Positions 1 through 12,198 of a DNA stretch of 64,000 nucleotides are shown one piece after another. The DNA lies in assembly GCA_049841275.1 (NCBI GenBank), contig JASGDN010000045.1:16940-80939 (forward strand), written 5' to 3'. Made by a program: the position numbers and the translations under genes. How positions within the stretch are numbered: the stretch's first letter is position 1; every line of letters begins with the position of its first letter. The notes beneath the pieces were generated by a model. The model was not told the DNA's origin. It was given only the letters and a program-made list of their open reading frames with translations, and made no database searches. Source of the DNA: JASGDN01 sp049841275. GTDB lineage: Bacteria; Chloroflexota; Chloroflexia; Thermomicrobiales; UBA6265.

Positions 1-253
1 TCGCGATGAAGATCCAGATCCGGCCGGCGCTGACGAGCCGCGACAACCGCTGGTATGGCCGTTGGTCGCGCGGATCGGGCAGGAGAGACGGATCGGACGG
101 TAGTTCGGGGCTGGCTGCGGCCTGCCTCGGCACGTTGTGCCTCGGTGCGATGGACGGTGTTCCCACCAGACTCTCCTCTGAGCGACGGCTTTCATGGTCG
201 GCGAACGCAGTGTGTCGCACGTATTGTTGCCGGGAGTCGCCCGGTTGTGCCAT
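1..253 (-). CDS. Partial protein running off the left edge
   Basis: This minus-strand frame has no stop from the ATG at 253 to the window edge, giving 84 residues. The translation starts MAQPGDSRQQYVRHTAF, is rich in Ser, Pro, Asp and Arg, and ends RLVSAGRIWIFIA, which looks like a disordered cytoplasmic N-terminus entering a first membrane segment. No strong ribosome binding site is visible; GTG codons further in are alternative starts. A hairpin at 306-337 separates it from typA on the same strand. I do not recognise the family. High GC keeps two minus frames open here, so the call rests on composition and position only. Confidence 0.4.
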   Translation of the reverse strand, partial: MAQPGDSRQQYVRHTAFADHESRRSEESLVGTPSIAPRHNVPRQAAASPELPSDPSLLPDPRDQRPYQRLSRLVSAGRIWIFIA

Positions 254-305
254 AGCCGAGGAGACCCACCAGGGCGGTCGCTGATCGGGAGCCGAGCGGA
301 CATGC

Positions 306-337
306 AACGACCCCGGCCGCATATGGCCGGGGTCGTT
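306..337 (-). terminator. Hairpin terminator after typA
   Basis: A perfect inverted repeat (AACGACCCCGGCC and its complement around a 6-base loop) lies 16 bases past the typA stop. It lacks a clear U-run on the minus strand, so it may act as a weak terminator or transcript-end stabiliser. Confidence 0.55.
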
Positions 338-352
338 CGGGCATCGGGCAGA

Positions 353-2212
<1,860 letters not shown>

Positions 2213-2567
2213 GGACGTCTTGCTCGATTCGTGGTGATCGTTGCGATGCGGTCGTGCTCGTTGCCCGCGGGGCGGGTCGCCGGGGAGGCGATCGGGGGAC
2301 GACGGCCCTCGCAACGTTCGGGGCTCGGAATGGGGTAGTCGGACGGATGACGGTCGATCGCGGATGTTGGCATTGGATGCGATCGGGGAGCACACGACAA
2401 GGCCCGTGCCGTTGCGCCACGGGCCTGCCAGCGCTCGCCGCTGTTCTCCTACAGGATAGCACATGCGTTTTCTGCCGCTCGGGTCTCACGATTCTCATTG
2501 ACGATGCGTGGTGTGATGCCTGATGATTGATGCGTGATGCAGATAGGGATTCGTGAGAGGGAGGAGC
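2213..2567. other. Intergenic region between typA and vapB-like gene
   Basis: This divergent region should hold both promoters. A 9-bp stem hairpin (AGGCCCGTG, 9-base loop) sits at 2400-2426 in the probable typA leader. On the plus strand TTGACG at 2498-2503 followed after 17 bases by TGATGA is a weak promoter candidate for the toxin-antitoxin pair. No gene is supported. Confidence 0.4.
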
Positions 2568-2843
2568 ATGAGTATTGGCACTCCGTCCAGAACTGTTCCA
2601 GCGAAGGCGACGCGCACCACGCTTGCGCTGGGGAATGATGTCCTCATCCTGATTCGTCAGCGAGCCGAGTTGACGGGACAGACGATGGGTGAGGCAGCCT
2701 CCGATCTCATCCGAGAGTCGGTGAATCGCGACAACGATCGAGAGCGGCGTGTCGTGAACGGGATCCTGTTGCTGCCGGACAGAGACGATCGGGGGACCCT
2801 CACCATGGAGACGGTCAACGAGTTGCGGGACGAATGGCCGTGA
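2568..2843 (+). CDS. VapB-like antitoxin (copy 1)
   Basis: A 91-residue protein with an N-terminal ribbon-helix-helix-like segment (ATRTTLALGNDVLILI, then RAELTGQTMGEAASDLIRES). This is typical of VapB antitoxins, which bind operator DNA with that part and neutralise the toxin with the C-terminal tail. The ATG at 2568 is preceded by a purine-rich GAGAGGGAGGAG run; a GTG at 2553 would add five residues. It overlaps the downstream PIN toxin gene by 10 bases, the usual coupled arrangement. It resembles the antitoxin at 8044-8340 over the DNA-binding half. Autoregulation with the toxin is expected from the family, not shown. Confidence 0.8.
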   Translation: MSIGTPSRTVPAKATRTTLALGNDVLILIRQRAELTGQTMGEAASDLIRESVNRDNDRERRVVNGILLLPDRDDRGTLTMETVNELRDEWP

Positions 2844-3271
2844 CCCGCTACCTCCCCGATGTCAACGTCCTCGTCGCCCTGATCGACGGGAAGCACGTCC
2901 ATTTCGAGCGAGCGCAGCGCTGGTTCGTTTCTGATCGGGAGTCGGAGTGGATCATCTCACCGCTGGTGCAGCTTGGTGTCATCCGGGTTGGAAGTAATCC
3001 GGGCTCTGGCTCGTCTGCTCGCCCCTGCGATGTCGTGGAGAGTCTGCGGACGGTTCTGGATCAGCGACGATGCATCTGCGTTCCCGACGACCTTGACCCG
3101 CTTGATCCCGAGTCTCTGGACCACGCGTCGATTCTCACCCATAACCAGGTGACCGATGTCTATCTCGTAGCGCTGGCAGCGCGACACGGAGCAGTCCTGG
3201 CAACATTCGACCGAAAGATCGTGATGGATGCCGTGTGCTCTCCAAATGCCGGGATCTTCCTGATTCCTTGA
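2834..3271 (+). CDS. VapC-like PIN-domain toxin (copy 1)
   Basis: A 145-residue PIN-domain protein, expected to be the RNase toxin of a type II toxin-antitoxin module. The acidic site is seen in YLPDVNVLVALID, TDVYLVALAARHG and the C-terminal ATFDRK. The stretch SPLVQLGVIRV replaces the commoner second acidic residue with Gln, as in the PIN subfamily with an SPxVQxGxxR signature. The gene overlaps its antitoxin by 10 bases, so translation is probably coupled; GTG 2840 is an alternative start. It is clearly paralogous to the protein at 8337-8768 (shared RYL.DVNVL, MESLR/VESLR, IFLIP-like C-terminus). Confidence 0.85.
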   Translation: MAVTRYLPDVNVLVALIDGKHVHFERAQRWFVSDRESEWIISPLVQLGVIRVGSNPGSGSSARPCDVVESLRTVLDQRRCICVPDDLDPLDPESLDHASILTHNQVTDVYLVALAARHGAVLATFDRKIVMDAVCSPNAGIFLIP

Positions 3272-3283
3272 GAGCCGCCTCGT

Positions 3284-4405
3284 CTACCCTCGCGCGGGTG
3301 TCGCGTTGATTGAGGCGACATCGACTTCGCGGCCCAGTTCTGCCGAGCGGTAGCACGCATCGACGATCGCCTGTACCGTGAGGGCCTGCTCGAAACGCAC
3401 CGTTGGCGTCGACCCAGTCCGAATCGCGTTCACGAGGTCCGCGATCTCCGCGACGACGGACCCGCCCCAGTCGTCCATTCCGGTCTGGCTCGTCTGGACC
3501 GGTGGCAGTTCCGGCGTGATATCCACCGGCACCCCGTCCCGCTCCTCGACCACCCGCAGCGGTGCGAACTCGATCGCTGCACGGTCTCCCACCAACTCGA
3601 AACTGTAGGAGTAGGCCGGTTGATCGTGTGACCAGCCGCCGGTCAGCGAGAGGAAGGTGCCGTCCGTGAAGCGGATGTGGGCGTTGAACGTGTCCTCCAC
3701 GTCGAACTCGGCATGCGCTTCCGGTGTCGGCGCGGTGACGGCGCGTTTGTGTGGGTAGAGCGTCGCCATCGAGCAGGAAACGGTCGTCGGTGTCGGGTTG
3801 CCGCGCATCCAGAGCGCGAGGTCGAGGATGTGGACCGCCGTGCTGGCGAGCACGCCGCCACCGGAGATGGCCTTGACATAGTGCTTGCCCCACCAGGGGA
3901 TGTCGGTCGCCATCGTCCAGGCGTGACCCCACACCGGCGCGCCGATGCCTCCCTCGTCCACGTACCGTTTCAGGTACTGGGCGGCGGGCAGGAAACGCAT
4001 GTTGAAGCCGACGGTGAGGAGCTTGTTGTTGCGGATCGCCGCCGCATGCATCGCCTGCGCTTCGCCGAGATTGAGCGCGGTCGGCTTCTCGCAGATCACG
4101 TTCGCCCCGGTGTCGAGCGCGGCGACGGTCATCTCACGATGGGAGACCGGCATCGTGCAGATCGAGACGATGTCCAGCGGACCCGCATTCGCCAGCAGGT
4201 CCCGATAGTCGGCGAACTGCCCGGATTCTGGCACGCCGTACTGCTCGCCGGTGGCGGCGCGCCGTTCCGGGTTGAGATCGCAGATCGCGGCAATCTCGAT
4301 GCCGGGCAGCTTGGTGTAGGCATTGAGGTGGTTGCGGCCTTGCGCGCCGCAGCCCAGGACGGCGACACGCAAAGGGGCTTCGGCGGCATCGGGTGATGTC
4401 GGCAT
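3284..4405 (-). CDS. Gfo/Idh/MocA family oxidoreductase (A)
   Basis: A 373-residue NAD(P)-dependent oxidoreductase of the sugar/inositol dehydrogenase superfamily. The Rossmann motif VAVLGCGAQGRNH is near the N-terminus, and the family signature CEKPTALN lies in the middle. The C-terminal alpha/beta domain carries GGGVLASTAVHILDLALW, the usual substrate-side motif. The substrate is not readable from sequence. ATG 4405 is chosen because GGAG lies 9 bases upstream; ATG 4420 would add five residues but has no visible binding site. It sits directly downstream of an M24 peptidase gene and near a second family member and a TIM-barrel isomerase, suggesting a catabolic unit. Confidence 0.88.
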   Translation of the reverse strand: MPTSPDAAEAPLRVAVLGCGAQGRNHLNAYTKLPGIEIAAICDLNPERRAATGEQYGVPESGQFADYRDLLANAGPLDIVSICTMPVSHREMTVAALDTGANVICEKPTALNLGEAQAMHAAAIRNNKLLTVGFNMRFLPAAQYLKRYVDEGGIGAPVWGHAWTMATDIPWWGKHYVKAISGGGVLASTAVHILDLALWMRGNPTPTTVSCSMATLYPHKRAVTAPTPEAHAEFDVEDTFNAHIRFTDGTFLSLTGGWSHDQPAYSYSFELVGDRAAIEFAPLRVVEERDGVPVDITPELPPVQTSQTGMDDWGGSVVAEIADLVNAIRTGSTPTVRFEQALTVQAIVDACYRSAELGREVDVASINATPARG

Positions 4406-4429
4406 GGAAGGAGTCTCCATCTGGAATGG

Positions 4430-5533
4430 TTAGAGGATTGGGACGATCAGGTCGGAAAGGGATTTTGGGAACGAGGTGATGATCTCGCACCCGTCGGCGG
4501 TGACGAGGATTTCGTCTTCGATCCGCACGCCGCCGACGCCCTCGACGTAGCAGCCGGGTTCGACGGTGATGCATTCGCCCTCGCGCAACGGACTGCGATT
4601 ACACGGCGCGATCAGGCCGAGGGAGTCGCCAGCCAGTCCCAGCGAATGTCCGGTGTTGTGCCGGAATCCACCTTCCAGTCCGGCGGCACGGACCGGCACG
4701 CGGGCGGCCTCGTCCACATCATGTCCGGGAACCCCTGCACGCACGGCGGCGATGCCGGCCGACTGCGCCTCCAGTACGAGCGCGAGGAGATCTCGCCCTT
4801 CCGGGGACGGTTCGCCAACGGCGAGGGTGCGGGTAAGGTCGCCGAAGTACCCCTGGAAGGTCGGGCCGATGTCGATCAGCACGAGGTCGCCAGCCTCCAG
4901 CACACGCTGGCCGGCGTAGGTGCTTGGCATTGCGGAGCGTGGCCCGCTCTCCACCTTCGTCTCGAAGATGCGGCCATCCATGCCTTCGCGTCGCATCGCG
5001 AGTTCGGCCATCGCTGCGACCTCGATCTCGCGCACGCCGGGGCGGATCGTCTCCCGTGCGGCGGCCATGCCGGTCTCGACGATGCGTGCGGCCTGCCGGA
5101 TCAGGGAAAGCTCGCCGGGTTCCTTCACGCGGCGCAAGTGGGATGTGATGCCCGGTTCCATGCGTACGTCTCGGCCTTGCGCGATCAGCCAGAGGTGCCT
5201 GCCGGCGGAGAGTGCTGGCGTCAGGATCGGTCCGGAGGTGCCTGCCAACGCGTCGACAAGCAAGGCACTGGCATCCTCGTTCGGGAAGAAGACGCGCACG
5301 TCCGTCTCGATCGCTTCGGTCATGGCCTGTGGCGCGTCGTGGGCATTCGTGATGAAGGTTGCCTGTCCATCGGCGTCGATCAGGAGCGTGCCGCCGGCAT
5401 CCATGCACCCCATGTAGTAGCGGATGTCCGGCATCGCCTCGCTGAGGAACAGCGTAGCGCCGCGTTCACGTGTCGCTGCAGCGAGAGCTTCCCTTCGTAC
5501 GGCGATGATCGGTGGTGAAACTGATGCGGTCAT
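4430..5533 (-). CDS. M24 family metallopeptidase (Xaa-Pro aminopeptidase-like)
   Basis: A 367-residue protein with the creatinase-like N-terminal domain and a pita-bread M24 domain. Metal-binding residues are visible in VLIDIGPTFQGYFGDLTRT (two Asp), HNTGHSLGL (His), ITVEPGCY (Glu) and VRIEDEILV (Glu). Family members release N-terminal residues next to proline or hydrolyse related C-N bonds; the substrate cannot be assigned. The stop lies 24 bases before the Gfo/Idh/MocA gene at 3284-4405, so the two are probably co-transcribed. Confidence 0.88.
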   Translation of the reverse strand: MTASVSPPIIAVRREALAAATRERGATLFLSEAMPDIRYYMGCMDAGGTLLIDADGQATFITNAHDAPQAMTEAIETDVRVFFPNEDASALLVDALAGTSGPILTPALSAGRHLWLIAQGRDVRMEPGITSHLRRVKEPGELSLIRQAARIVETGMAAARETIRPGVREIEVAAMAELAMRREGMDGRIFETKVESGPRSAMPSTYAGQRVLEAGDLVLIDIGPTFQGYFGDLTRTLAVGEPSPEGRDLLALVLEAQSAGIAAVRAGVPGHDVDEAARVPVRAAGLEGGFRHNTGHSLGLAGDSLGLIAPCNRSPLREGECITVEPGCYVEGVGGVRIEDEILVTADGCEIITSFPKSLSDLIVPIL

Positions 5534-5678
5534 GTCTCGAACTCCGTAGAGGGTCAGCTTGTCTGACCCATCCGGCGAAGTGGTTGCCGGATACTGTGGC
5601 CATGCCTGTGCGACTATCGGCCTGATAGATCGGCCGGTGGCTCAGACGAGCTGAGCCGCTACGGAGAGTCGCGCCATA

Positions 5679-6743
5679 TCAGGACGTGAGCGGCAGCGTC
5701 ACCGGCAGCCCCGTCCGCGAGGACTCGTAGATGGCGAGGATAATCTCCAGCGACTTGCGCGCTTCCTTGCCGGTGACGGCGGGTTCGCGGTCGTCGCGTA
5801 CGGCCTCCAGGAAGTCCTCGATCTGGGCGATGTGGAATTGCGGGAACCCCTTGATCTCGTCGTCCTCCTGGAACCATTGCTCGCGCAGTTCTCCCTCGCC
5901 GGGGATGCTCCAGAGGTCGTTGACTCCCAGTTCGCCTTCGTTGCGCTCCCACATGCTGACGGCTGCGCCGGAATCGCCGTGGACCGCAACGCGGAAGCCG
6001 AACGCGGGCTGGAAGGTGGAGCTGGCTTGCAGGACGCCGAGCGCGCCGTTCTCGAAGAGGATCGTCGCGGTGGCAGTGTCCTCCACATCGATGTAGGCGC
6101 TGTGGCGGAGGGTTGCGTACTTGCCGTAGACCTCCACCGCGCGGCCCATGAACCACTGGAAGTGGTCGATGGAGTGGACGGCCTGGTTCATCAGGATGCC
6201 GCCGCCCTCCGTCGCCCACTTGCCGCGCCAGGGATCGAGCGCGAAGTAGTCCGGACCGCGCCAGAGGCGAACGGTGCATTCGCCGAGGGTGAGGTTGCCG
6301 AGCTTGCCGTCGTCGATCGCCTTGCGGATGCGCTGGGCAGCGGGCCAGAACCGGCGCTGGAAGATGACGCCGAACTTGACGCCGGCCTCGTCGGTCGCCG
6401 CGATCATGCGGTCCGCTTCGCCGATGGTGGTAGCGATCGGCTTCTCGCAGAGGACGTGGACCCCGGCCTTCGCGGCCTTCACGACGACCAGTTCATGCAC
6501 TGGATGCGGCGTGCAGCAGAGCACGGCCTCGACCATGCCGCTGGCGAGCAGCTCGTCGAGGTCGGAGAAGACGTTCGGCACGTTGTACTTTGCAGCCATC
6601 TCCTGTGCGCGCTCGACGTCGTGGTCGCAACAGGCGACCCAATCCGCGACCTCCAGGGTGCTGAGGGCAAGCGCGTGGGTCTGGGCGATCTTGCCGCAGC
6701 CAACGAGACCGACGCGAACCTTGCGTGTTGCTTGATCGGACAT
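5679..6743 (-). CDS. Gfo/Idh/MocA family oxidoreductase (B)
   Basis: A 354-residue dehydrogenase with the N-terminal NAD(P) motif VGLVGCGKIAQTHALAL, the CEKPIATT signature and the C-terminal motif ILMNQAVHSIDHFQWFMG. These are standard for sugar-type oxidoreductases of this superfamily. It is one of four family members in the window and is not especially close to member A. It is separated by 90 bases from the TIM-barrel gene upstream on the same strand, and that gap contains the short inverted repeat at 6779-6814. Confidence 0.88.
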   Translation of the reverse strand: MSDQATRKVRVGLVGCGKIAQTHALALSTLEVADWVACCDHDVERAQEMAAKYNVPNVFSDLDELLASGMVEAVLCCTPHPVHELVVVKAAKAGVHVLCEKPIATTIGEADRMIAATDEAGVKFGVIFQRRFWPAAQRIRKAIDDGKLGNLTLGECTVRLWRGPDYFALDPWRGKWATEGGGILMNQAVHSIDHFQWFMGRAVEVYGKYATLRHSAYIDVEDTATATILFENGALGVLQASSTFQPAFGFRVAVHGDSGAAVSMWERNEGELGVNDLWSIPGEGELREQWFQEDDEIKGFPQFHIAQIEDFLEAVRDDREPAVTGKEARKSLEIILAIYESSRTGLPVTLPLTS

Positions 6744-6778
6744 GATGAGGCTCCTTGCAGGAGGTGTGCTTGCTTGTC

Positions 6779-6814
6779 GGGGCGATCCTCGCAGCCGCGA
6801 CCGGTGATCGCCCC
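6779..6814. repeat. Inverted repeat of the GGGGCGATC family
   Basis: GGGGCGATC and its complement are separated by 18 bases. The same core (usually TAGGGGCGATC) recurs at about 34056, as a long hairpin at 44584-44653 and near 58060, so this is probably a member of a dispersed intergenic repeat family. Confidence 0.5.
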
Positions 6815-6833
6815 TACGTGGGAAGATGCGACT

Positions 6834-7790
6834 TCAGATCGGAGCGGGAGCGCTCCCCTGACCGGGAAGCAGGCAACCCCGCAGGTAGTCGGCGGCCCAT
6901 TTCACACCAGGTGTACCGGGGCAGAGCGGGTCTTCGTTCTCGATGGCGATGGTTCCCTCGTAGCCGATGTCGCGAAGGGCGCTGAAGAGGTCCTTCCAGT
7001 CCACCGCGCCGAGGCCGGGCAACCGGTAGCGCCACCACGCGCCGGAGAGAATGCCCTCCCGCGCCAGGATCTCGGGCAGGATCTCGGTGTCCTTGCCATC
7101 GATGTGGTAGATGCGGCAGCCGTACTCGCGGACGATGCCGGGAATGTGCGGGATCTGCAGCCAGACGAGGTGCGACGGATCGAAGCTGAGCCCGAGCGCC
7201 TGCGAGGGGACCACCTCGAACATGGCGTCCCAGAGGGCTGGACTGTGAGCGAGATTCCCTTCGCCACCGCCGCGGCCGGCTGTCTCGAAGGCGATCCGCA
7301 GTCCCTTCTGTTCGGCCTCGTCCGCGAGTGGTTCATAAACCTCGCGGAAGATACGGAGGTTGTCGGCGACATGGTTCGTCGCATGGCCGGGACCGACTCC
7401 CGGCAGGCCGTGGAAGTGCATGCCGTATGCCGAGCCGGTGAAGGTAACGATGGTGTCTACGCCGAGCGCGACGGCGGCATCCATTGCCAGACGGAATTCG
7501 GCGATGCGCGCTTCCCGTTTCGCGAGGTCGGCGGTGAGCAGGTTCGTCATCGGGGCGAGTGCGGAGAGGGCGATCCCGTGAGTGGCAAGCAACTCGGGGA
7601 TGTCTCCCGGACCGTTGCGGGCGATAGCGGCCAGATCGAGATGCCCGCCATAGGGGGCACCGGCGATGGGGCGGTAGCCGGACCCGACGTTGACCTCGAT
7701 GGTGTCGAGACCATTGGCACCGGCCCAGGCGACGAGATCGGTGAACGGCATCGGTTCGACGCCGACGAGCGATGAGAATCCAATCTTCAT
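6834..7790 (-). CDS. Sugar phosphate isomerase/epimerase (AP-endonuclease 2-like TIM barrel)
   Basis: A 318-residue TIM-barrel protein of the xylose-isomerase-like family that includes inosose dehydratases, 3-keto-sugar epimerases and IolE/IolI enzymes. Visible family features are IAFETAGRGGG (metal-binding Glu), LSFDPSHLVWLQ (Asp and His), YHIDGKDTE and TIAIENEDP. The start at MKIGFSSLVG fits where the family begins; the frame continues upstream without homology. Its place beside two Gfo/Idh/MocA dehydrogenases suggests a shared sugar or inositol-like catabolic route, but the substrate is unknown. Confidence 0.85.
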   Translation of the reverse strand: MKIGFSSLVGVEPMPFTDLVAWAGANGLDTIEVNVGSGYRPIAGAPYGGHLDLAAIARNGPGDIPELLATHGIALSALAPMTNLLTADLAKREARIAEFRLAMDAAVALGVDTIVTFTGSAYGMHFHGLPGVGPGHATNHVADNLRIFREVYEPLADEAEQKGLRIAFETAGRGGGEGNLAHSPALWDAMFEVVPSQALGLSFDPSHLVWLQIPHIPGIVREYGCRIYHIDGKDTEILPEILAREGILSGAWWRYRLPGLGAVDWKDLFSALRDIGYEGTIAIENEDPLCPGTPGVKWAADYLRGCLLPGQGSAPAPI

Positions 7791-8043
7791 GATGTAGCCA
7801 TCGGATTCATTGGCTCCTGTACGGAGCGGGCGGGCGAACACAGACGATGTGGTCCCGGACGGTGGATGTGCGGTGTGGTCGTGAGGTTGTTCGCGATGTG
7901 GCTGCCTATGCGGTTGTTTCTCTGGGGAGGCATTGTCCGGCAGGATCGGAAAAGCGCAACCCCTTTCGCCGAATTGACTTTTGAGGGATGTATCGGGATG
8001 CTTGAGGGGTGAGGTGCTCGAACACGAGCGAGGAGGTCAGGCA
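7791..8043. other. Divergent intergenic region
   Basis: This stretch separates the minus-strand isomerase from the second plus-strand toxin-antitoxin pair. TTGACT at 7974-7979 with GATGCT 17 bases further is a weak promoter candidate for the latter. No gene is visible. Confidence 0.3.
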
Positions 8044-8340
8044 ATGGTTGCGAAGACACGCGATGATGGCAATGAGACCGGTCGTGGTTCGACGCGCACG
8101 ACGCTGACGCTTGATAACGATGTGCTGGTGCTGATTCGCCGGCGGGCCGAGGTCACCGGCGAGAGTATGGGCAAGGTTGCCTCGGATCTGATCCGGGAGA
8201 GTCCTGCGGCCGACTACGGCGAAGAGGAGGAACCGATTCCGGGGCAGTATTACAAGGGGATTTTGCTCGTGCCAAAGCATGGGGAACGTCGTACGATCAC
8301 GACGGAGTTCATCCGCGATCTGATGGATGAGTTCCCGTGA
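8044..8340 (+). CDS. VapB-like antitoxin (copy 2)
   Basis: A 98-residue ribbon-helix-helix-type antitoxin. The core TRTTLTLDNDVLVLIRRRAE and KVASDLIRES closely match copy 1 at 2568-2843, while the C-terminal tail that would hold the toxin (DYGEEEEPIPGQYYKG) differs, as expected if each antitoxin is specific for its partner. The ATG at 8044 has a strong AGGAGG seven bases upstream. It overlaps the toxin gene by four bases (GTGA), indicating translational coupling. Confidence 0.83.
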   Translation: MVAKTRDDGNETGRGSTRTTLTLDNDVLVLIRRRAEVTGESMGKVASDLIRESPAADYGEEEEPIPGQYYKGILLVPKHGERRTITTEFIRDLMDEFP

Positions 8341-8768
8341 GCCGGTATCTCCTTGATGTGAATGTCCTGATCGCGCTGATCGATGTCGATCACGCGATGT
8401 TCGAGCGGGCTGGTAGTTGGTTCCATGCAGACCCAGCGCTGGATTGGCTTATCTGTCCAATCGTGCAAATGGGCGTGGTGCGAATCATGAGCGGCCCGCG
8501 CTACAGTTCGCCGTTGCGGCCGGCCGAGGCGATGGAGAGCCTCCGTAGCGTCACTTGTCTTGGTGGGTGTCGCTTCGTCGCTGATGATCTCGACGTGCTG
8601 GATCGCGTTGCTTTTGACGATCGATCCATGCGAGGGAGCGCCCATATCACCGATACCTATCTCCTTGCGCTCGCGGCCCATCACGGGGCGGCGCTTGCAA
8701 CGTTCGATGCGCGGATCGGGACGAATGCCGTGAGATCTTCCGACGCGGAGGTATTCCTGATTCCCTGA
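8337..8768 (+). CDS. VapC-like PIN-domain toxin (copy 2)
   Basis: A 143-residue PIN-domain RNase toxin starting at GTG inside the antitoxin stop. Acidic positions are seen in YLLDVNVLIALID, TDTYLLALAAHHG and ATFDAR; CPIVQMGVVRI corresponds to the SPLVQLGVIRV stretch of copy 1. Length and order match copy 1, showing a duplicated module. A strong hairpin follows at 8795-8833. Confidence 0.85.
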   Translation: MSRYLLDVNVLIALIDVDHAMFERAGSWFHADPALDWLICPIVQMGVVRIMSGPRYSSPLRPAEAMESLRSVTCLGGCRFVADDLDVLDRVAFDDRSMRGSAHITDTYLLALAAHHGAALATFDARIGTNAVRSSDAEVFLIP

Positions 8769-8794
8769 TGGAGCGGCAAACGCAAACATACGCC

Positions 8795-8833
8795 GATGCC
8801 CCGTCTGCGCAGAGGGGGCGCAGACGGGGCATC
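8795..8833. terminator. Bidirectional hairpin terminator
   Basis: A perfect 15-bp stem (GATGCCCCGTCTGCG and complement, 9-base loop) lies between convergent genes: the VapC-like toxin on the plus strand and the VOC protein on the minus strand. It probably terminates both. Confidence 0.75.
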
Positions 8834-8870
8834 GGGTGGGGGAGAAGAGGAGTTCTGGCCGGGTGACCGG

Positions 8871-9389
8871 TCAGATGACAGGTGACGTGGTGGTGGGTGC
8901 CGCGGCATCGGCGGCGGCTTCGAGGTCGGCGATGACGAGCTTGTGCATCTGGAGCATGGCCTGCATCGCCGCGCTGGAACGCGCCGGATTCGGATCGACC
9001 AGCAACTCGATGAGACGGTTGGGAATCACTTGCCAGGAGAGGCCGAACTTGTCCTTCAGCCAGCCGCACTGGCTCTCCTCGCCGCCATCGGCGATGAGGC
9101 CGTTCCAGAAGTGATCGACTTCCGCCTGGTCCTTGCAATCGATGACGAGTGAGACGGCTTCGTTGAAGGTGAACATCGGCCCGCCATTCATCGCGGCAAG
9201 GACCTGGTCGCGGAGGCGGAACTCCCCGGCGAGGAAGGTTCCCGCCGGAGCTGGGCCACCTTCCGGCATGCGGGCGGCTTGCAGGAGTTCGCCGTCGCCA
9301 AAGACGGAGATGTAGAAATTGATCGCCTCCTCGGCATTGTCGTTGAACCAGAGACTTGGTCGAGGGGATGGCATCGAGGTATACGGCAT
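8871..9389 (-). CDS. PhnB-like VOC superfamily protein
   Basis: A 172-residue protein of the PhnB / 3-demethylubiquinone methyltransferase-like branch of the VOC (glyoxalase) fold. Typical features are PSLWFNDNAEEAINFYISVF, GGPMFTFNEAVSLVIDC, VDHFWNGL and CGWLKDKFGLSWQVIP. Such proteins are common but their substrates are mostly unknown, and true methyltransferase activity should not be assumed. The start at MPYTSMPSPRPS is supported by AGGAGA 8 bases upstream; the frame is open further but without homology. Confidence 0.85.
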   Translation of the reverse strand: MPYTSMPSPRPSLWFNDNAEEAINFYISVFGDGELLQAARMPEGGPAPAGTFLAGEFRLRDQVLAAMNGGPMFTFNEAVSLVIDCKDQAEVDHFWNGLIADGGEESQCGWLKDKFGLSWQVIPNRLIELLVDPNPARSSAAMQAMLQMHKLVIADLEAAADAAAPTTTSPVI

Positions 9390-9497
9390 CGGGGTGTCTC
9401 CTGAGCGCTGGTTGGCGGTACGTCTGTAATGTGCCTCCATCATGCGTCATTCGCCGATGCATCGCTTCTTCTCGCTTGCGATTCGCGTAACCAGAAC

Positions 9498-9523
9498 GCG
9501 GCACCCCTCATGAGGGATGCCGC
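9498..9523 (-). terminator. Hairpin after proS
   Basis: GCGGCACCCCTCA faces TGAGGGATGCCGC with one mismatch and almost no loop, about 45 bases past the proS stop. It is probably a terminator, though no U-run is seen. Confidence 0.5.
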
Positions 9524-9567
9524 GCGCGTTCCGGTTGGGATGATCGCTGAGTGGGAGAAGACTACTA

Positions 9568-11289
<1,722 letters not shown>

Positions 11290-11370
11290 GAGGGTTTCCG
11301 TTCTCCGTCGTAGGTGGTGAGCGTCAAGTTGCCAGAATGTCCCGAAAACACCGGCAAAACCGGGGGAAGC

Positions 11371-11922
11371 CTACCCGCGATCCACACGCTTGGCTAGGGT
11401 CGGGCCGCCGGTGATGGCGATATCCTCCGCGCGGGCGAGGATGAAGAGCAGCGACGAGAGCCGGTTCAGGTAGCGCAGGATCTCCGGATTCGGCATCTGT
11501 CCGTGCTGGTCGAGATGGACGGCGACGCGCTCCGCTCGCCGTGCGACCGTGCGGGCGACGTCGAGCGCCGCGCCGGCCACGGTATCACCCGGCACGACGA
11601 ACTCCCGGGGCAGCGTTACGGTGGCAGCGACGGCGTCCGTCTGCTCCTCCAGCCAGGCGACGCGCTCGGCCGGAATCCGCCAGGCATCCGGCCGCGTGGC
11701 ATCGGTGAAGGCAAGTTCTGCCATGATCGTATAGAGGTCGCGCTGGACAGTCAGGAGCGCCTCCTGCGTGCGGGATTTCTGCGCGTGGGCACGGCTGAGG
11801 CCGATGGTGGAGGTCGTCTCGTCGAGTTCGCCGAGGAGGTCGATGCGGGGATCGTCCTTGCCGACGCGCTCTCCGAGCAGGTCGGTTTTTCCCTGGTCGC
11901 CGCGTGCGGTGTACATCTTCAT
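11371..11922 (-). CDS. Cob(I)yrinic acid a,c-diamide adenosyltransferase, PduO type
   Basis: A 183-residue ATP:cob(I)alamin adenosyltransferase, which makes adenosylcobalamin from ATP and Co(I)-corrinoid. The family signature is clear: YTARGDQGKTDLLGERVGKD at the N-terminus, then LLGELDETTSTIGLSRA, and RRAERVAVHL and YLNRLSSLLFILAR in the C-terminal helices. The start ATG at 11922 has AAGGAG upstream; the open frame beyond is not homologous. No other B12 genes are in view. Confidence 0.93.
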   Translation of the reverse strand: MKMYTARGDQGKTDLLGERVGKDDPRIDLLGELDETTSTIGLSRAHAQKSRTQEALLTVQRDLYTIMAELAFTDATRPDAWRIPAERVAWLEEQTDAVAATVTLPREFVVPGDTVAGAALDVARTVARRAERVAVHLDQHGQMPNPEILRYLNRLSSLLFILARAEDIAITGGPTLAKRVDRG

Positions 11923-12198
11923 GGGGAAGCTCCTTGGTGGAGAGATGAACGAATACCCTTTCATTATCGTAGATGCGACACGCATGACCCGTCGCCGTCA
12001 TCCTCTGCGTCCCATCAGTATCGGCTTGCCACGTGCATTCGGGCCTGCGATTGCCCAGCGGGATGGGATGCTCGGGGAGCAAGGCTATAGCATGTCGGGA
12101 CGACGGTCCCTGGGCTGTTGAGGGGAACGGGTGCCGGGTCGCCGGGGCGTATGCCACCACGCACAGTACGCCGGGTTCGATGGCTCAATTGGGTGCGC

